Assembly (NCBI RefSeq): GCF_013401515.1
Contig: NZ_CP058529.1
Coordinates: forward strand, 1 to 64,000
Direction: 5' to 3'
Source of the DNA: Halorarum halophilum
Lineage (GTDB): Archaea > Halobacteriota > Halobacteria > Halobacteriales > Haloferacaceae
DNA: 64,000 bases
Shown here: one piece after another, positions 8,452 through 17,331 of the stretch
How the letters are laid out: the number at the start of each line of letters is the position of its first letter
Numbering within the stretch: the first letter of the stretch is position 1
The notes under the pieces: generated by a model
Told to the model about the DNA's origin: nothing
Database searches by the model: none
The model's input: only the letters and a program-made list of their open reading frames with translations
Translations under genes and position numbers: made by a program

Positions 8452-9528
8452 ATGGGATTCGACTTCGACTTCGACCTCCTGCGGGAACTGACTGAGACGA
8501 GCGGCGTCCCGGGCTACGAGGATCGCGTCCGCGACGTCGTCCGACGCGAACTCGCCGAGCGAACCGACGAGGTGCGGACCGACGCGATGGGGAACGTCGT
8601 CGGCACGGTCCACGCCGACGGTGGCGACGACACGGACGGAGATGGGAACTACGAGGTGGCGGTCGCGGCTCATATGGACGAGATCGGTTTCATGGTGAAG
8701 CACGTCACCGACGACGGCTTCCTCAAACTCGACGCGCTCGGCGGGTGGGACGCCCGCGTCCTGCGGGCCCAGCGCGTCCGCGTCCACGCGGACGGGGGCG
8801 ACGTCACGGGCGTCATCGGCTCCGTGCCGCCGCACACGCTCTCGGACGAGGAGAAGGGGACGGAGGAGAGCGTCGAGGACGCCGTCGTCGACCTCGGGAT
8901 GGACGCCGAGGCCGTGGCGGAGGCCGTCTCGGTCGGCGACCTCGTCACGATGGAGCAGTCCACGGTCGAACTCGGGGACTGCGTCACAGGGAAGGCGCTC
9001 GACGACCGCGTCTGCGTGTTCGCGATGCTGGAGGCGGCCAGTCGCATCGAGGACCCGGACGTGACGGTGCACTTCTGTGCGACCGTCCAGGAGGAGGTCG
9101 GCCTGCGCGGCGCGACGGCGCTCGGCGTCGACGTGGACCCCGACCTCGCCGTCGCGCTGGACGTGACCGTCGCGAGCGACGTTCCCGGGGTGAAGGAGGA
9201 CAAGCACGTGACGGAACTCGGCGAGGGGACCGCGATCAAACTGAAGGACTCCTCGGTCATCACGACGCCGAAGGTCCACCGCCGGCTCCGCGACGTAGCC
9301 GAGGCCGAGGGGATCGACCACCAGCTGGAGGTGCTCCCCTCGGGCGGCACCGACACGGCGGGCTTCCAGAACACGAACGGCGCGAAGCCCGTCGGCGCCA
9401 TCTCCGTCCCGACGCGCTACCTCCACACCGTCACCGAGACGGCCCACGGCGACGACATCGCGGACACCGTCGACCTCCTGACGGCGTTCCTCGACTCGGA
9501 GACCGGCGAGCACGACTACTCGCTGTAG
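8452..9528 (+). CDS. M42-family metallopeptidase (glutamyl aminopeptidase/deblocking type)
   Basis: A 358-residue dinuclear zinc or cobalt peptidase likely to trim peptides from their N-termini in the cytoplasm as large oligomers. Visible ligands and motifs are AAHMDEIGFMV (first metal His/Asp), DDRVCVF, the ATVQEEVGLRGA catalytic Glu pair, SGGTDTAGF and a final RYLHTV His. The frame is open further upstream, but ATG 8452 gives MGFDFDFDLLRELTE, the normal M42 N-terminus, and avoids antisense overlap with the MTH865 gene. Confidence 0.93.
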   Translation: MGFDFDFDLLRELTETSGVPGYEDRVRDVVRRELAERTDEVRTDAMGNVVGTVHADGGDDTDGDGNYEVAVAAHMDEIGFMVKHVTDDGFLKLDALGGWDARVLRAQRVRVHADGGDVTGVIGSVPPHTLSDEEKGTEESVEDAVVDLGMDAEAVAEAVSVGDLVTMEQSTVELGDCVTGKALDDRVCVFAMLEAASRIEDPDVTVHFCATVQEEVGLRGATALGVDVDPDLAVALDVTVASDVPGVKEDKHVTELGEGTAIKLKDSSVITTPKVHRRLRDVAEAEGIDHQLEVLPSGGTDTAGFQNTNGAKPVGAISVPTRYLHTVTETAHGDDIADTVDLLTAFLDSETGEHDYSL

Positions 9529-9684
9529 GAACTCCTCGACGTCTCCACGATCGGATTTCGGGATCGCCCCGTTCGACGGTAAACCTTCCTTCTGTAGGTC
9601 GGGGGTTCCTCCGCGGTCGCACTCCGACTCCCACCGCGAGCGTGGGCCGGAGGCCCGAGCGAGCGGCATTTTGTCGACGAGGGG

Positions 9685-9742
9685 TTTTGCGGGGGTTCGA
9701 CGAGCGAGGTCGAAGGCCGAGCGAGGAGGACCCCCGTCAAAA
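9685..9742. repeat. Imperfect inverted repeat between the peptidase and halocyanin genes
   Basis: Arms at 9685-9698 (TTTTGCGGGGGTTC) and 9728-9742 (GGACCCCCGTCAAAA) can pair almost fully around a ~29-nt loop rich in CGAGCG. The hairpin may be a terminator for the peptidase gene or part of a dispersed intergenic element. Confidence 0.5.
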
Positions 9743-9795
9743 GCGGTCGGTGGCGAACCGACGGATTCACCTTAGGGACGCGCCAATCCCGGTGC

Positions 9796-10491
9796 ATGAG
9801 CGACCAGATGAGCCGCCGGAGCTTCGTCCGGGGGGTCGCGGGGGCGACGGCGCTTTCGGCCGGCGCCGGGGCCGCGGCCGCGCAGGAGGAAACTGGGACC
9901 GGTACCGGCACGAGCACCGGAACCGGAACTGGCGGCGGCACCGGAACCGGCGGCGAAGGAGGCGGTGGCGGCGGGACAGGAACCGGCGGTGGAGGCGGAA
10001 CGGGGACCGGCGAAGGTGGTGGCGGAGGAGGCGGCGGCGGTGGCGGCAGCGCCTCCGTCACGGTCGGTCCCGGCGGCGACTTCGTGTACACGCCGGGAAC
10101 GGACGAACCCCTCTTCATCACGCCCGGGACGACGGTGACGTTCACCTGGGAGTCGGACAACCACAACGTCGTCGTGGACAGCCAGCCCGATGGGGCGGGC
10201 TGGGAGGGTCACGAGCCGATCGAGAACACCGGCTTCTCGTTCGAGAGCACCTTCGACACGCTCGGTACCTACGAGTACCACTGTGACCCCCACGAGAGCC
10301 AGGGGATGGTCGGCACCATCGAGGTCGTCGAGCAGACGCCGACGGCGGCGCCCACCGCGGCCGGCCCGCCCCAGGTGCCCGACTCCGCGAAGAGCCTCGG
10401 CGTCGCCTCGTTCATCGCGATGTGCGCGACGCTCGGGCTGGCGTTCTTCTTCACGAAGTACGGCGGCGACTACGAACCCCCCGAGGAGTAA
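9796..10491 (+). CDS. Halocyanin-like blue copper protein, Tat-exported and membrane-anchored
   Basis: A 231-residue exported electron carrier. A twin-arginine signal (SRRSFVRGVAGATALSAG) is followed by a Gly/Thr-only linker (about residues 33-92), then a plastocyanin domain. The type-1 copper ligands are visible: His in DNHNVV, and Cys, His and Met in YEYHCDPHESQGM. A C-terminal hydrophobic segment (FIAMCATLGLAFFF) would anchor it on the outer face of the membrane, so it probably shuttles electrons among membrane complexes. A second ATG (MSRRSF) lies four codons in. Confidence 0.93.
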   Translation: MSDQMSRRSFVRGVAGATALSAGAGAAAAQEETGTGTGTSTGTGTGGGTGTGGEGGGGGGTGTGGGGGTGTGEGGGGGGGGGGGSASVTVGPGGDFVYTPGTDEPLFITPGTTVTFTWESDNHNVVVDSQPDGAGWEGHEPIENTGFSFESTFDTLGTYEYHCDPHESQGMVGTIEVVEQTPTAAPTAAGPPQVPDSAKSLGVASFIAMCATLGLAFFFTKYGGDYEPPEE

Positions 10492-10552
10492 CTCGGGTCG
10501 CGTTTCCCGAACTCCCCGGCCTTCTCGACCGTCCGCCTTCGACGCCGATCCG

Positions 10553-11422
10553 TCAGTCGAGCACCAGCCACGGCACGTCCACGAGCGTCGGGATGTGCGT
10601 CTCGACGTGGTGTTCCCACACGTCCTGCTCGCCGAACGCCTCGCCGTGGTCCGAGGTGACGACGACTCGCCCCTCGAGGTCCGCCGCGAGGTCCGATGTG
10701 GCCGCGAGGGCCAGCCTGAGGTTCTCCTCGTAGTACGTCTCGATGGTCCGACGGAGCCCGCGGGTTCCCAGGTCGAACACGCTCGCTGGGTCCAGCTCCA
10801 CGAGCATCCCCAGCGCCATCGCCAGTTGGCTCCGTCCGAGACGGCGCTCGAAGCGCCGACGGAGGGCGCCGACGCCCGGCCAGTCCCGGTGGCCGTTTTC
10901 GCCGGCGCCCTCGGGTTCGAGAACCCCGCCGCGGATGCGCTCGAGCTTTCGGCCCCGTCCCCTGCGGAGGTACGGCGCGTGGGGCTGGAGGTAGTGGACG
11001 ATCATCCGGTCGCTCCCGCGAGCCCCGTCGAGTCGTTCCCTGGCGGCGGCCGTCACCGCCTCCGGCACGACCGCGCCGAGGTCGTCGTCCCAGGCCTCCC
11101 GCCAGAGGTCGACCACCTCGGCGATGTGGTCGGCCGCGGCCCAGTCGTACTCGCACGAGGCGCCCCACTTCAGCTCGTTCAGCGGGATGCCGAGGCTGTT
11201 GATGAAGGGGTTCGCCGACAGGTACGTCAGGTCGACGTGGTCGGTGAACGTCTTGGCCGCCCACTCGGGCGTCGCCGACCCGCGACTCCGCCGCTTCTCC
11301 AGCGTCCCGTCCAGGTATTCGTCGTACAACTCCTCGAAGAAGTCGTACCGGCAGGCGTCCAACACGACGAGGTAGTCCCACTCCTCCTCGACGACGTTCT
11401 GGTCGGGGGGCGTGGTCGTCAT
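10553..11422 (-). CDS. Sulfatase-like/alkaline-phosphatase-superfamily hydrolase
   Basis: A ~289-residue protein with the alkaline phosphatase fold: YLVVLDACRYDFF (first metal Asp plus the Cys/Arg-type nucleophile region), HYLQPHAPYL in the middle and VTSDHGEAFGEQ late in the protein. Haloarchaeal proteins of this kind are annotated as sulfatases, and several sit in surface glycan loci. The start at 11422 (MTTTPPDQN) is preferred; an in-frame start at 11440 would add six residues. It follows the flippase-like and glycosyltransferase genes on the same strand. Substrate is unknown (sulfo- or phospho-ester). Confidence 0.8.
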   Translation of the reverse strand: MTTTPPDQNVVEEEWDYLVVLDACRYDFFEELYDEYLDGTLEKRRSRGSATPEWAAKTFTDHVDLTYLSANPFINSLGIPLNELKWGASCEYDWAAADHIAEVVDLWREAWDDDLGAVVPEAVTAAARERLDGARGSDRMIVHYLQPHAPYLRRGRGRKLERIRGGVLEPEGAGENGHRDWPGVGALRRRFERRLGRSQLAMALGMLVELDPASVFDLGTRGLRRTIETYYEENLRLALAATSDLAADLEGRVVVTSDHGEAFGEQDVWEHHVETHIPTLVDVPWLVLD

Positions 11423-11461
11423 CGTTTGGTGTTCACACACTTAGCTGTTATCCGTGTTGCT

Positions 11462-12499
11462 TCATTCGGCACCGCTGGCGGCCGTATCGGCCCCGAGCGC
11501 GCCCGTCACCGCCCCGCCGACGACGATGGGCAGCCAGTAGACCCCGGCGCGGTGGACGAGCACTGCTGCCGTCGCATCGGCCGCGGGGACCGCCGTCATC
11601 GTCGCCAGGAGCGCGACGAACGCCGCCTCGATGCTCCCGAACCCGCCCGGGAGCGGCGTGAACCCGGCCGCGTTCGCCACGGGGACGACGACGAGCAGCG
11701 TCGCCGGGTCGACGGTGTAGCCGACCGCGGACAGCGCCGCCCACAGCGCAGCGACGTGCGCGAGCCACCCCGCGAGGGAGAACGCGAGCGCGGCGGCCAG
11801 TCGGGACCGATCCCCGGCCACTCGCTCGACGTCGGCGAGGAACCCGTCGAGGCGCTCGCGAACCTGATCGGGGTCCAGCGTCGGTACCGGCGGGACGACG
11901 CGCCCGAGGGCCGTCACGAACCGGGCGATGATCCGGGTGACGGATCTGACCATGGCCCCTCGAAACCGCCAGGCTAGTAGGGAGAGCACCGCGAGTGCGA
12001 CGATCGCCACGAACAGTACGTCGTTCCCGATCGCATCGGCCCTCACCGAGATGCTCACCCCGTAGTACCCGACGCCGACGGCGACGAGCGTGAGGGAGGT
12101 GACGACGTTAAGCGCGTCGACGCTCGCGACGGCCGCGAGGGACGTCTCGTAGCGGACTCTCGCGGTCCGGCTGACGACGAGCGCGGTGACGGGTTCGCCG
12201 CCGGCCTGCCCCAGCGGCGTGACGTTGTTCGAGAACGCGGCCGCCGCGTACAGCAGCGCGCCCGCCCGACGGGTCACGGCGACGCCGAGCGTGCCGAGGA
12301 CGGTCCGGAGCGTCTGCCCCCAGATCGCTATCTGTGCGAGCGCGAACCCCGCGACCGCGGCGAGCCACCACGGATCCGCCCGGACCAGCGCCTCGCCGAC
12401 TCGGCCGACGCCGACGAGCAGGATGAGTCCGCCGACCAGGATGAGCGAGGCGACGAAGCCGGCCGCCAAGACGAGCGGTCGTTTCACTCGCCGGTCCAC
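11462..12499 (-). CDS. Flippase-like membrane protein (UPF0104/LPG-synthase transmembrane family)
   Basis: A 345-residue polytopic membrane protein with about eight hydrophobic segments. Conserved family stretches are NNVTPLGQAGGEP (about residue 90) and the late FTPLPGGFGSIEAAFVALL. These match the lysylphosphatidylglycerol-synthase transmembrane/flippase-like family, often found beside glycosyltransferases in archaea. A role in moving or modifying lipid-linked sugars is an inference from that context. The start is probably GTG at 12499; a second GTG four codons in is also possible. Confidence 0.85.
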   Translation of the reverse strand: MDRRVKRPLVLAAGFVASLILVGGLILLVGVGRVGEALVRADPWWLAAVAGFALAQIAIWGQTLRTVLGTLGVAVTRRAGALLYAAAAFSNNVTPLGQAGGEPVTALVVSRTARVRYETSLAAVASVDALNVVTSLTLVAVGVGYYGVSISVRADAIGNDVLFVAIVALAVLSLLAWRFRGAMVRSVTRIIARFVTALGRVVPPVPTLDPDQVRERLDGFLADVERVAGDRSRLAAALAFSLAGWLAHVAALWAALSAVGYTVDPATLLVVVPVANAAGFTPLPGGFGSIEAAFVALLATMTAVPAADATAAVLVHRAGVYWLPIVVGGAVTGALGADTAASGAE

Positions 12500-12613
12500 C
12501 CCGGTTCTCGGCGCTCGGCGTCACCGGAATCGACGTCGCGGACGCGAGCGTCACGGTCGGTCGCCACCGGGATCTGTTGGACCGCCGCCGGCAAGAAGGC
12601 TCGCCAGGCGTGC

Positions 12614-13675
12614 TCAGAACAGCCCCTGGTCCGCGACGACCGCTTCGTAGTGGGTCTCGTACTCGTCGAGGATCGCGTCGTGGTCGAACCCCGCGAACCC
12701 CTCGTTCACCGCCATCGTCTCGAGTTCGCCGCTCGCGACGATCTCGTCGGCGAGTTCCTGGGGACTGGTGACGAGTCGGCCGCGGTCGAGCCCCTCCACG
12801 AGTTCGTGGGCGCTCGACCCGGCCTGGTACTCGACGATCCCGACGCAGCCGCAGGCGAGCCCCCACAGCAGGTTCGTCGCGAAGGGCTCGTACGTCGCGG
12901 TCTGTGCGAACGCGTGGGCTCCCTTCATAAGCGGGACGAACTCCTCGGGCGACAGGTCCCCGAGGAACGTCACGCGGTCGTCGATCCGGAGGTCACGCGC
13001 CGTCCGCTCGGCGTCGCCGCGCGCGGGGCCGTCGCCGACGACCGCGGCCGTCCAGTCCCGGTCCCGTAGCTCCGCGAGGCCGAGGAGGAACGTCCCGACG
13101 TTCGCGTCGCCGTCGAGGTGGCGGGCGTACACGACGTCGACGCCGTCGTCGACGGGCGCCTCGCGGACGAGGTCGAAGTCGATGCCGTTGGGGACCACGG
13201 TCACGTCCTCGGCGGCCGCGCCGAATTCGCGGACCGCCGTCCGAACGGTCTCGGAGGGGGTGAACACCGCGTCGGGCTTGCTCGCCGCCTTGCGGTACTG
13301 CTTCCGCGAACCGATCTCGGGGTCGCGCTCCCACCAGTCGACGACGACGGGCGTCCGGAGGAGGCGACCGGCCGTCTTCGCCGTCGCGACGTGGGCCGGC
13401 GGGACGTTCACCGCGTGGACGACCTCCGGGTCGGCCTTCCTGAGCGCGAACGGGAGCTTCGAGCGGAACGTCCCGGCCGCGGGCGCCTCCGTGAGCGCGC
13501 GGTAGTCGACCCCCTCGTGCTCGAACCGGTCGATCTCGCCCTCCCACCACTTCGCGCCGAGCCAGATCACCACGTGTCCGCGGGCGGCGAGGCCCTCGGC
13601 GACGCGACGCGCTCGCCGGAACGCCGGGGTGTCCCGGTGGTCCGGCGTGAACATCGAGACGAACGCGACGCGCAT
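12614..13675 (-). CDS. Glycosyltransferase family 4 (GT-B fold)
   Basis: A 353-residue predicted GT4 enzyme. The N-terminus (VAFVSMFTPDHRDTPAFRR) and glycine-rich acceptor-side loop are typical, and the donor-binding domain contains VVPNGIDFDLV and FLGDLSPEEFVPLMKGA, then YEPFATNLLWGLACG with the E-x7-E region. It likely transfers a sugar to a lipid or protein glycan at the membrane. It is the first gene of a same-strand set of three with the flippase-like and sulfatase-like genes; the 115-nt gap to the next gene leaves operon status open. Confidence 0.88.
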   Translation of the reverse strand: MRVAFVSMFTPDHRDTPAFRRARRVAEGLAARGHVVIWLGAKWWEGEIDRFEHEGVDYRALTEAPAAGTFRSKLPFALRKADPEVVHAVNVPPAHVATAKTAGRLLRTPVVVDWWERDPEIGSRKQYRKAASKPDAVFTPSETVRTAVREFGAAAEDVTVVPNGIDFDLVREAPVDDGVDVVYARHLDGDANVGTFLLGLAELRDRDWTAAVVGDGPARGDAERTARDLRIDDRVTFLGDLSPEEFVPLMKGAHAFAQTATYEPFATNLLWGLACGCVGIVEYQAGSSAHELVEGLDRGRLVTSPQELADEIVASGELETMAVNEGFAGFDHDAILDEYETHYEAVVADQGLF

Positions 13676-14138
13676 CGTTAGCCGTCGCTTGCCTCGGGGC
13701 GATAAAAATCCGTGTGGTCCGATTATGCCGGGCGAGAACGCCCCGGTTCGTCGCTACCGTCCACGACGGGACGACCGTGAAAGCCCCCGACCGTTCCGCT
13801 CCCGCGGACCGCGCTGCGCGCGCTCCCTCCGGTCGCTCGCGTGCTTACTACGGGAGACGGTCCTGCTCGCTCGGCTTCGCCTCGCTGTGCGGGCTGCGAC
13901 TCCCGAGGCTCGCCTCGCAGGCTCGGCTCACCGAGTCCGGGGTTCTCGGAACGGTCGGCCCCTTTCAGTCCCACCCGGAGTTGCTCTCGCCGGGCGCGAA
14001 AACCCGACTACCGCTGTGCTCGCCGTCGGTAGTCGGGCGAACGGTCTCCCGTGGCCAGTTGGTGAGGCATCGCGCTCCCGGACACGGTGTTTCCCACCCG
14101 AACGCTTTCCCCCGGTCCGGCGGTAGTGGACCCCACAA
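13676..14138. other. 463-bp intergenic stretch containing an element with inverted ends
   Basis: I see no convincing gene here. The reading frames have repetitive arginine/serine-rich products and no recognisable domain. The stretch holds an element with inverted ends (13777-13966) built of many short CGCTCGC/GCGAGCG palindromes. A possible promoter for the S9 peptidase lies near its right end. Confidence 0.6.
13777..13966. repeat. Non-coding element with inverted ends (TGAAAG...CTTTCA)
   Basis: The left part has TGAAAG followed by CCGACCGTTCC (13787-13797). The right part has the exact reverse complement GGAACGGTCGG (13948-13958) followed by CTTTCAG. The interior is a run of small palindromes with CGCTCGC cores. 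A second element sharing GAAAGCCCCC lies at 49749-49926. It could be a MITE-like or structured intergenic element. Confidence 0.55.
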
Positions 14139-16043
14139 ATGAGCGACTCCCCCGACGCCCCCCTCGCCCCGGACGAGGGGTACGACATCGAGCGCTACCT
14201 GAACATCAGGAGCGCCCACGGCGCCGACTTCGCGCCCGACGACACCCTCGCGTTCCTCATGGACACCACGGGCACGCCGCAGGTGTGGACGCTCGAGGAG
14301 CCGGGCACCTGGCCCGTCCAGCACACCTTCTTCGAGGAGCGCGTGACGTTCGTGGACTGGTCGCCCGAGCGCCGCGAACTCGTCTTCGGCATGGACGAGG
14401 GCGGCAACGAGCGCGCGCAGCTCTACCGGCTCACCCCCGACACCGGACGCATCCGGAACCTCACTCGGCGACCCGCGGCGAAGCACCGCTGGGGCGGCTG
14501 GCGCTCAGACGGCGAGCGGTTCGCGTTCGCCTCGAACCGCCGGGACAACGCCGTCTTCGACGTGTACGTGCAGGACCGCGACGCGACGGGCGGGGACGCG
14601 GAGCTGATCCACGAGGGCGACGGCTGGCTCTCCGTGGCCGGCTGGGGGCCGGACGACCGGCGACTGCTCGTCCACGAGGCCCACTCGAGCTTCGACCACG
14701 ACCTCCACTCGCTCGACGTCGAGACGGGCGAGTTCATCCACCTCACGCCCCACGAGGGGAACGCCCGGTTTCAGAGCCCGGAGTGGGGGCCGGACGGCGA
14801 CTCGGTGTACCTCTGTACCGACCGCGACACCGACACCCTCCGACTGGAACGCCTCGGGCTCGACACGGGCGAATTGACGGTACTGGTCGACGGCGACGGC
14901 TGGAACGTCGACGGCGTCGCGCTCGACGAGGACTCCCGGCGGCTCGTCTACTCCCGGAACGTGGACGGGTACACGGAGCTCACGGCCGGCGAACTGGTCG
15001 GCCCGGACGACCTCGAACCGTTCCCCGACCCCGACCTCCCGCACGGCACCGCCGGCGGCGTCTCCTTCACCGAGGAGGCCGACCGATACGCGCTGACCGT
15101 CTCCGGGAGCACCGTCAACGCGAACGTCTACGTCGCGGACGCGACCGACGGCGGGGCCGAGCGGTGGACGTACGCGGCGACGGCCGGCATCCCGGCGGAC
15201 ACGTTCGTCGAACCCGAACTCGTCCACTACCCCACCTTCGACGGCCGCGACATCCCGGCGTTCTTCACCACCCCCACCTCGGCGGCGCCCCGTGCCACCT
15301 CGGGCACCCACCTCGACGGCGACGAGGATGCCGCCTCGGGCACCGACGAATCGCACGAGGGCGACACGCCGGTCGTCGTCGACATCCACGGGGGCCCCGA
15401 GAGCCAGCGCCGGCCGTCGTTCAACGGCGTGAAGCAGTACCTCCTCTCGCAGGGCTACGCGGTGTTCGAGCCGAACGTCCGCGGCTCCTCGGGCTACGGG
15501 AAGGCGTACACCCACCTCGACGACGTGGAAAACCGGATGGACTCGGTGGAGGACGTCAGGGCGGGCGTCGAGTGGCTCCACGACTACCCGGCGGTCGACC
15601 CCGACCGGATCGCCGTCATGGGCGGCTCCTACGGCGGCTTCATGACGCTCGCGGCGCTCACGGAGTTCCCCGACCTCTGGGCGGCCGGCGTCGACATCGT
15701 CGGCATCGCGAACTTCGTCACGTTCCTGGAGAACACCGGCGACTGGCGCCGCGAACTGCGCGAGGCGGAGTACGGAAGCCTCGAGGAGGATCGCGAGTTC
15801 CTCGAGTCCGTCTCGCCGATCAACAACATCGAGCGCATCGCGGCGCCCCTGTTCGTCCTCCACGGCGCGAACGACCCCCGCGTCCCGGTCGACGAGGCGG
15901 AGCAGATCGTCGAGAAGGCCCGCCAACAGGGCGTTCCCGTGCGGAAGCTGATCTTCGACGACGAGGGACACGGCTTCGCGAAACTGGAGAACCGGATCGA
16001 GGCGTACAGAGCGGTCGTGGAGTTCCTTGACGAACACGTCTGA
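14139..16043 (+). CDS. S9-family serine peptidase (acylaminoacyl/prolyl-oligopeptidase type)
   Basis: A 634-residue cytoplasmic peptidase. Residues ~1-370 form a beta-propeller with repeated strand motifs such as VDWSPERRELVFGMD and VAGWGPDDRRLLV. The C-terminal alpha/beta hydrolase has the nucleophile Ser497 in GGSYGGFM, Asp579 in GANDPRVP and His611 in DEGHGF. Such enzymes process short peptides that can enter the propeller. No signal peptide is seen. An acidic, glycine-rich insertion occurs around residues 385-410 before the hydrolase domain, which is common in haloarchaeal homologues. Confidence 0.93.
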   Translation: MSDSPDAPLAPDEGYDIERYLNIRSAHGADFAPDDTLAFLMDTTGTPQVWTLEEPGTWPVQHTFFEERVTFVDWSPERRELVFGMDEGGNERAQLYRLTPDTGRIRNLTRRPAAKHRWGGWRSDGERFAFASNRRDNAVFDVYVQDRDATGGDAELIHEGDGWLSVAGWGPDDRRLLVHEAHSSFDHDLHSLDVETGEFIHLTPHEGNARFQSPEWGPDGDSVYLCTDRDTDTLRLERLGLDTGELTVLVDGDGWNVDGVALDEDSRRLVYSRNVDGYTELTAGELVGPDDLEPFPDPDLPHGTAGGVSFTEEADRYALTVSGSTVNANVYVADATDGGAERWTYAATAGIPADTFVEPELVHYPTFDGRDIPAFFTTPTSAAPRATSGTHLDGDEDAASGTDESHEGDTPVVVDIHGGPESQRRPSFNGVKQYLLSQGYAVFEPNVRGSSGYGKAYTHLDDVENRMDSVEDVRAGVEWLHDYPAVDPDRIAVMGGSYGGFMTLAALTEFPDLWAAGVDIVGIANFVTFLENTGDWRRELREAEYGSLEEDREFLESVSPINNIERIAAPLFVLHGANDPRVPVDEAEQIVEKARQQGVPVRKLIFDDEGHGFAKLENRIEAYRAVVEFLDEHV

Positions 16044-16135
16044 ACCTGGCCAGTTTGTTCTCCTCGAGCCGGTGGGAATTCAGCCCCGCTCGCGACGAAT
16101 GAATTATTGCGGGTCGGTCTCACGTCCTTCGTGAG

Positions 16136-17323
16136 ATGCCGAACTCCCTCGTTGGCGCGCGGGTCCTCGTCGCGGTGCCGGACACCGACGAGCCACCGAA
16201 CTCGGCCGACGTGACCGATCTCGCGGACGAACTCGGTATCGAGGTGATCACCAAGCGCGGCGCGATGGCGATCGAGTACCTGCGCGAACTCGGACCGACC
16301 GTCGAGTGCGTGATCTGCGTCGGCGACTGCGCCTCGTGGGTCGGCGACATCGCGGACGCGGCGCCCTCCGTTCCGGTCGTCGTGTACGCCGCCGACGCAC
16401 CGACCGCCCCCGTGGACGGCATCGTCGCACGGGACGGCGGGACTGGGGTGCTCGCCGCCTGCGTGACCGACGAGATCCGCAGGGGCCGCGAGCGCGACCG
16501 ACTCGACGAGGCGAACGCCAAACTCAACGCGCTCAACACCTACACCCGCGGGATAACCGCCTGCGAGACGCCGGAAGACGTCACCGACAAGGTGGTCAGC
16601 GCGGTGACGGACGCGCTCGCGTACGACCGCTGCGTCCTCGGACTCCGCGAGGGAGACGAGATCGTCCCGTACGGCAACACGCTCCGGGAGGAGGGGAGCG
16701 TGCGGTTCCGGACGGACGAGGGCATCGCCGGGCTGACGCTGCAGTCCGGCGAGACGCAGATAGTCGGCGATTACCAGTCCCACTCGAAGCGACAGCGGGC
16801 CACCGACCAGGTCAGGTCCGTGCTGAGCGTCCCGGTCGGGGACCACGGCGTGCTACAGGTCACCGCCGACGAGCACGACGCGTTCGACGAGCGGGACGCC
16901 GAGTTCCTGGAGATCGTCGGCTCGCACGCCCGCGAGGCGCTCTCCCGGCTCCGCCGCGAGACCGACCTCCGCGTCGAGCGCGACCGACTGCACGCGTTCT
17001 TCGAGGGCCTCCCCGCGCCGACGGTGTACGTCGAGGCCGACGAGACCGAGTCCATCGTGCTCCGCGACGCCAACGCCGCCTACGAGGGCGCGTTCCCCGG
17101 CGCGCCGGTCGGCGCGCCCGTCGACGAGGCGTTCCCGACGGCCGAGGAGCGGGCGCTCGTCCGCGAGTCGATCCGCGCCGACGGGAGCGTCACGAAGCTG
17201 ATCCAACGGGACACCGCCGCGACGCCGGACTGCGAACTGTACGTGACGCTCGTCCCCGTGCAGACCGCTGGCCTCGATGCGGCCGGGTTCGTCGTCTACG
17301 TCACGGACGTCTCCCTCCCGTAG
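16136..17323 (+). CDS. Receiver-like/GAF/PAS sensor protein without a kinase domain
   Basis: A 395-residue signalling protein. Residues 1-120 resemble a degenerate receiver (VLVAVPD..., VVVYAADAP). After a short helix (about 120-145) comes a GAF domain (about 150-285, LNALNTYTRGITACETPEDV... RSVLSVPVGDHGVLQV), then a PAS-like segment (about 290-395). No histidine phospho-acceptor or HATPase follows, and no helix-turn-helix is visible. It may sense a small molecule or redox state and act through a partner. ATG 16136 is the first in frame after the S9 gene and lies 92 nt from it. Confidence 0.78.
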   Translation: MPNSLVGARVLVAVPDTDEPPNSADVTDLADELGIEVITKRGAMAIEYLRELGPTVECVICVGDCASWVGDIADAAPSVPVVVYAADAPTAPVDGIVARDGGTGVLAACVTDEIRRGRERDRLDEANAKLNALNTYTRGITACETPEDVTDKVVSAVTDALAYDRCVLGLREGDEIVPYGNTLREEGSVRFRTDEGIAGLTLQSGETQIVGDYQSHSKRQRATDQVRSVLSVPVGDHGVLQVTADEHDAFDERDAEFLEIVGSHAREALSRLRRETDLRVERDRLHAFFEGLPAPTVYVEADETESIVLRDANAAYEGAFPGAPVGAPVDEAFPTAEERALVRESIRADGSVTKLIQRDTAATPDCELYVTLVPVQTAGLDAAGFVVYVTDVSLP

Positions 17324-17331
17324 TCGGTTCT

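Noticed and set aside
10190-11977. 595-codon plus-strand frame across the sulfatase-like and flippase-like genes
   Set aside because: Arg/Pro-rich shadow with no motifs; the minus-strand genes have clear family features.
14505-16037. 510-codon frame antisense to the S9 peptidase
   Set aside because: No recognisable domain; typical shadow of a GC-rich gene whose sense strand has an intact catalytic triad.
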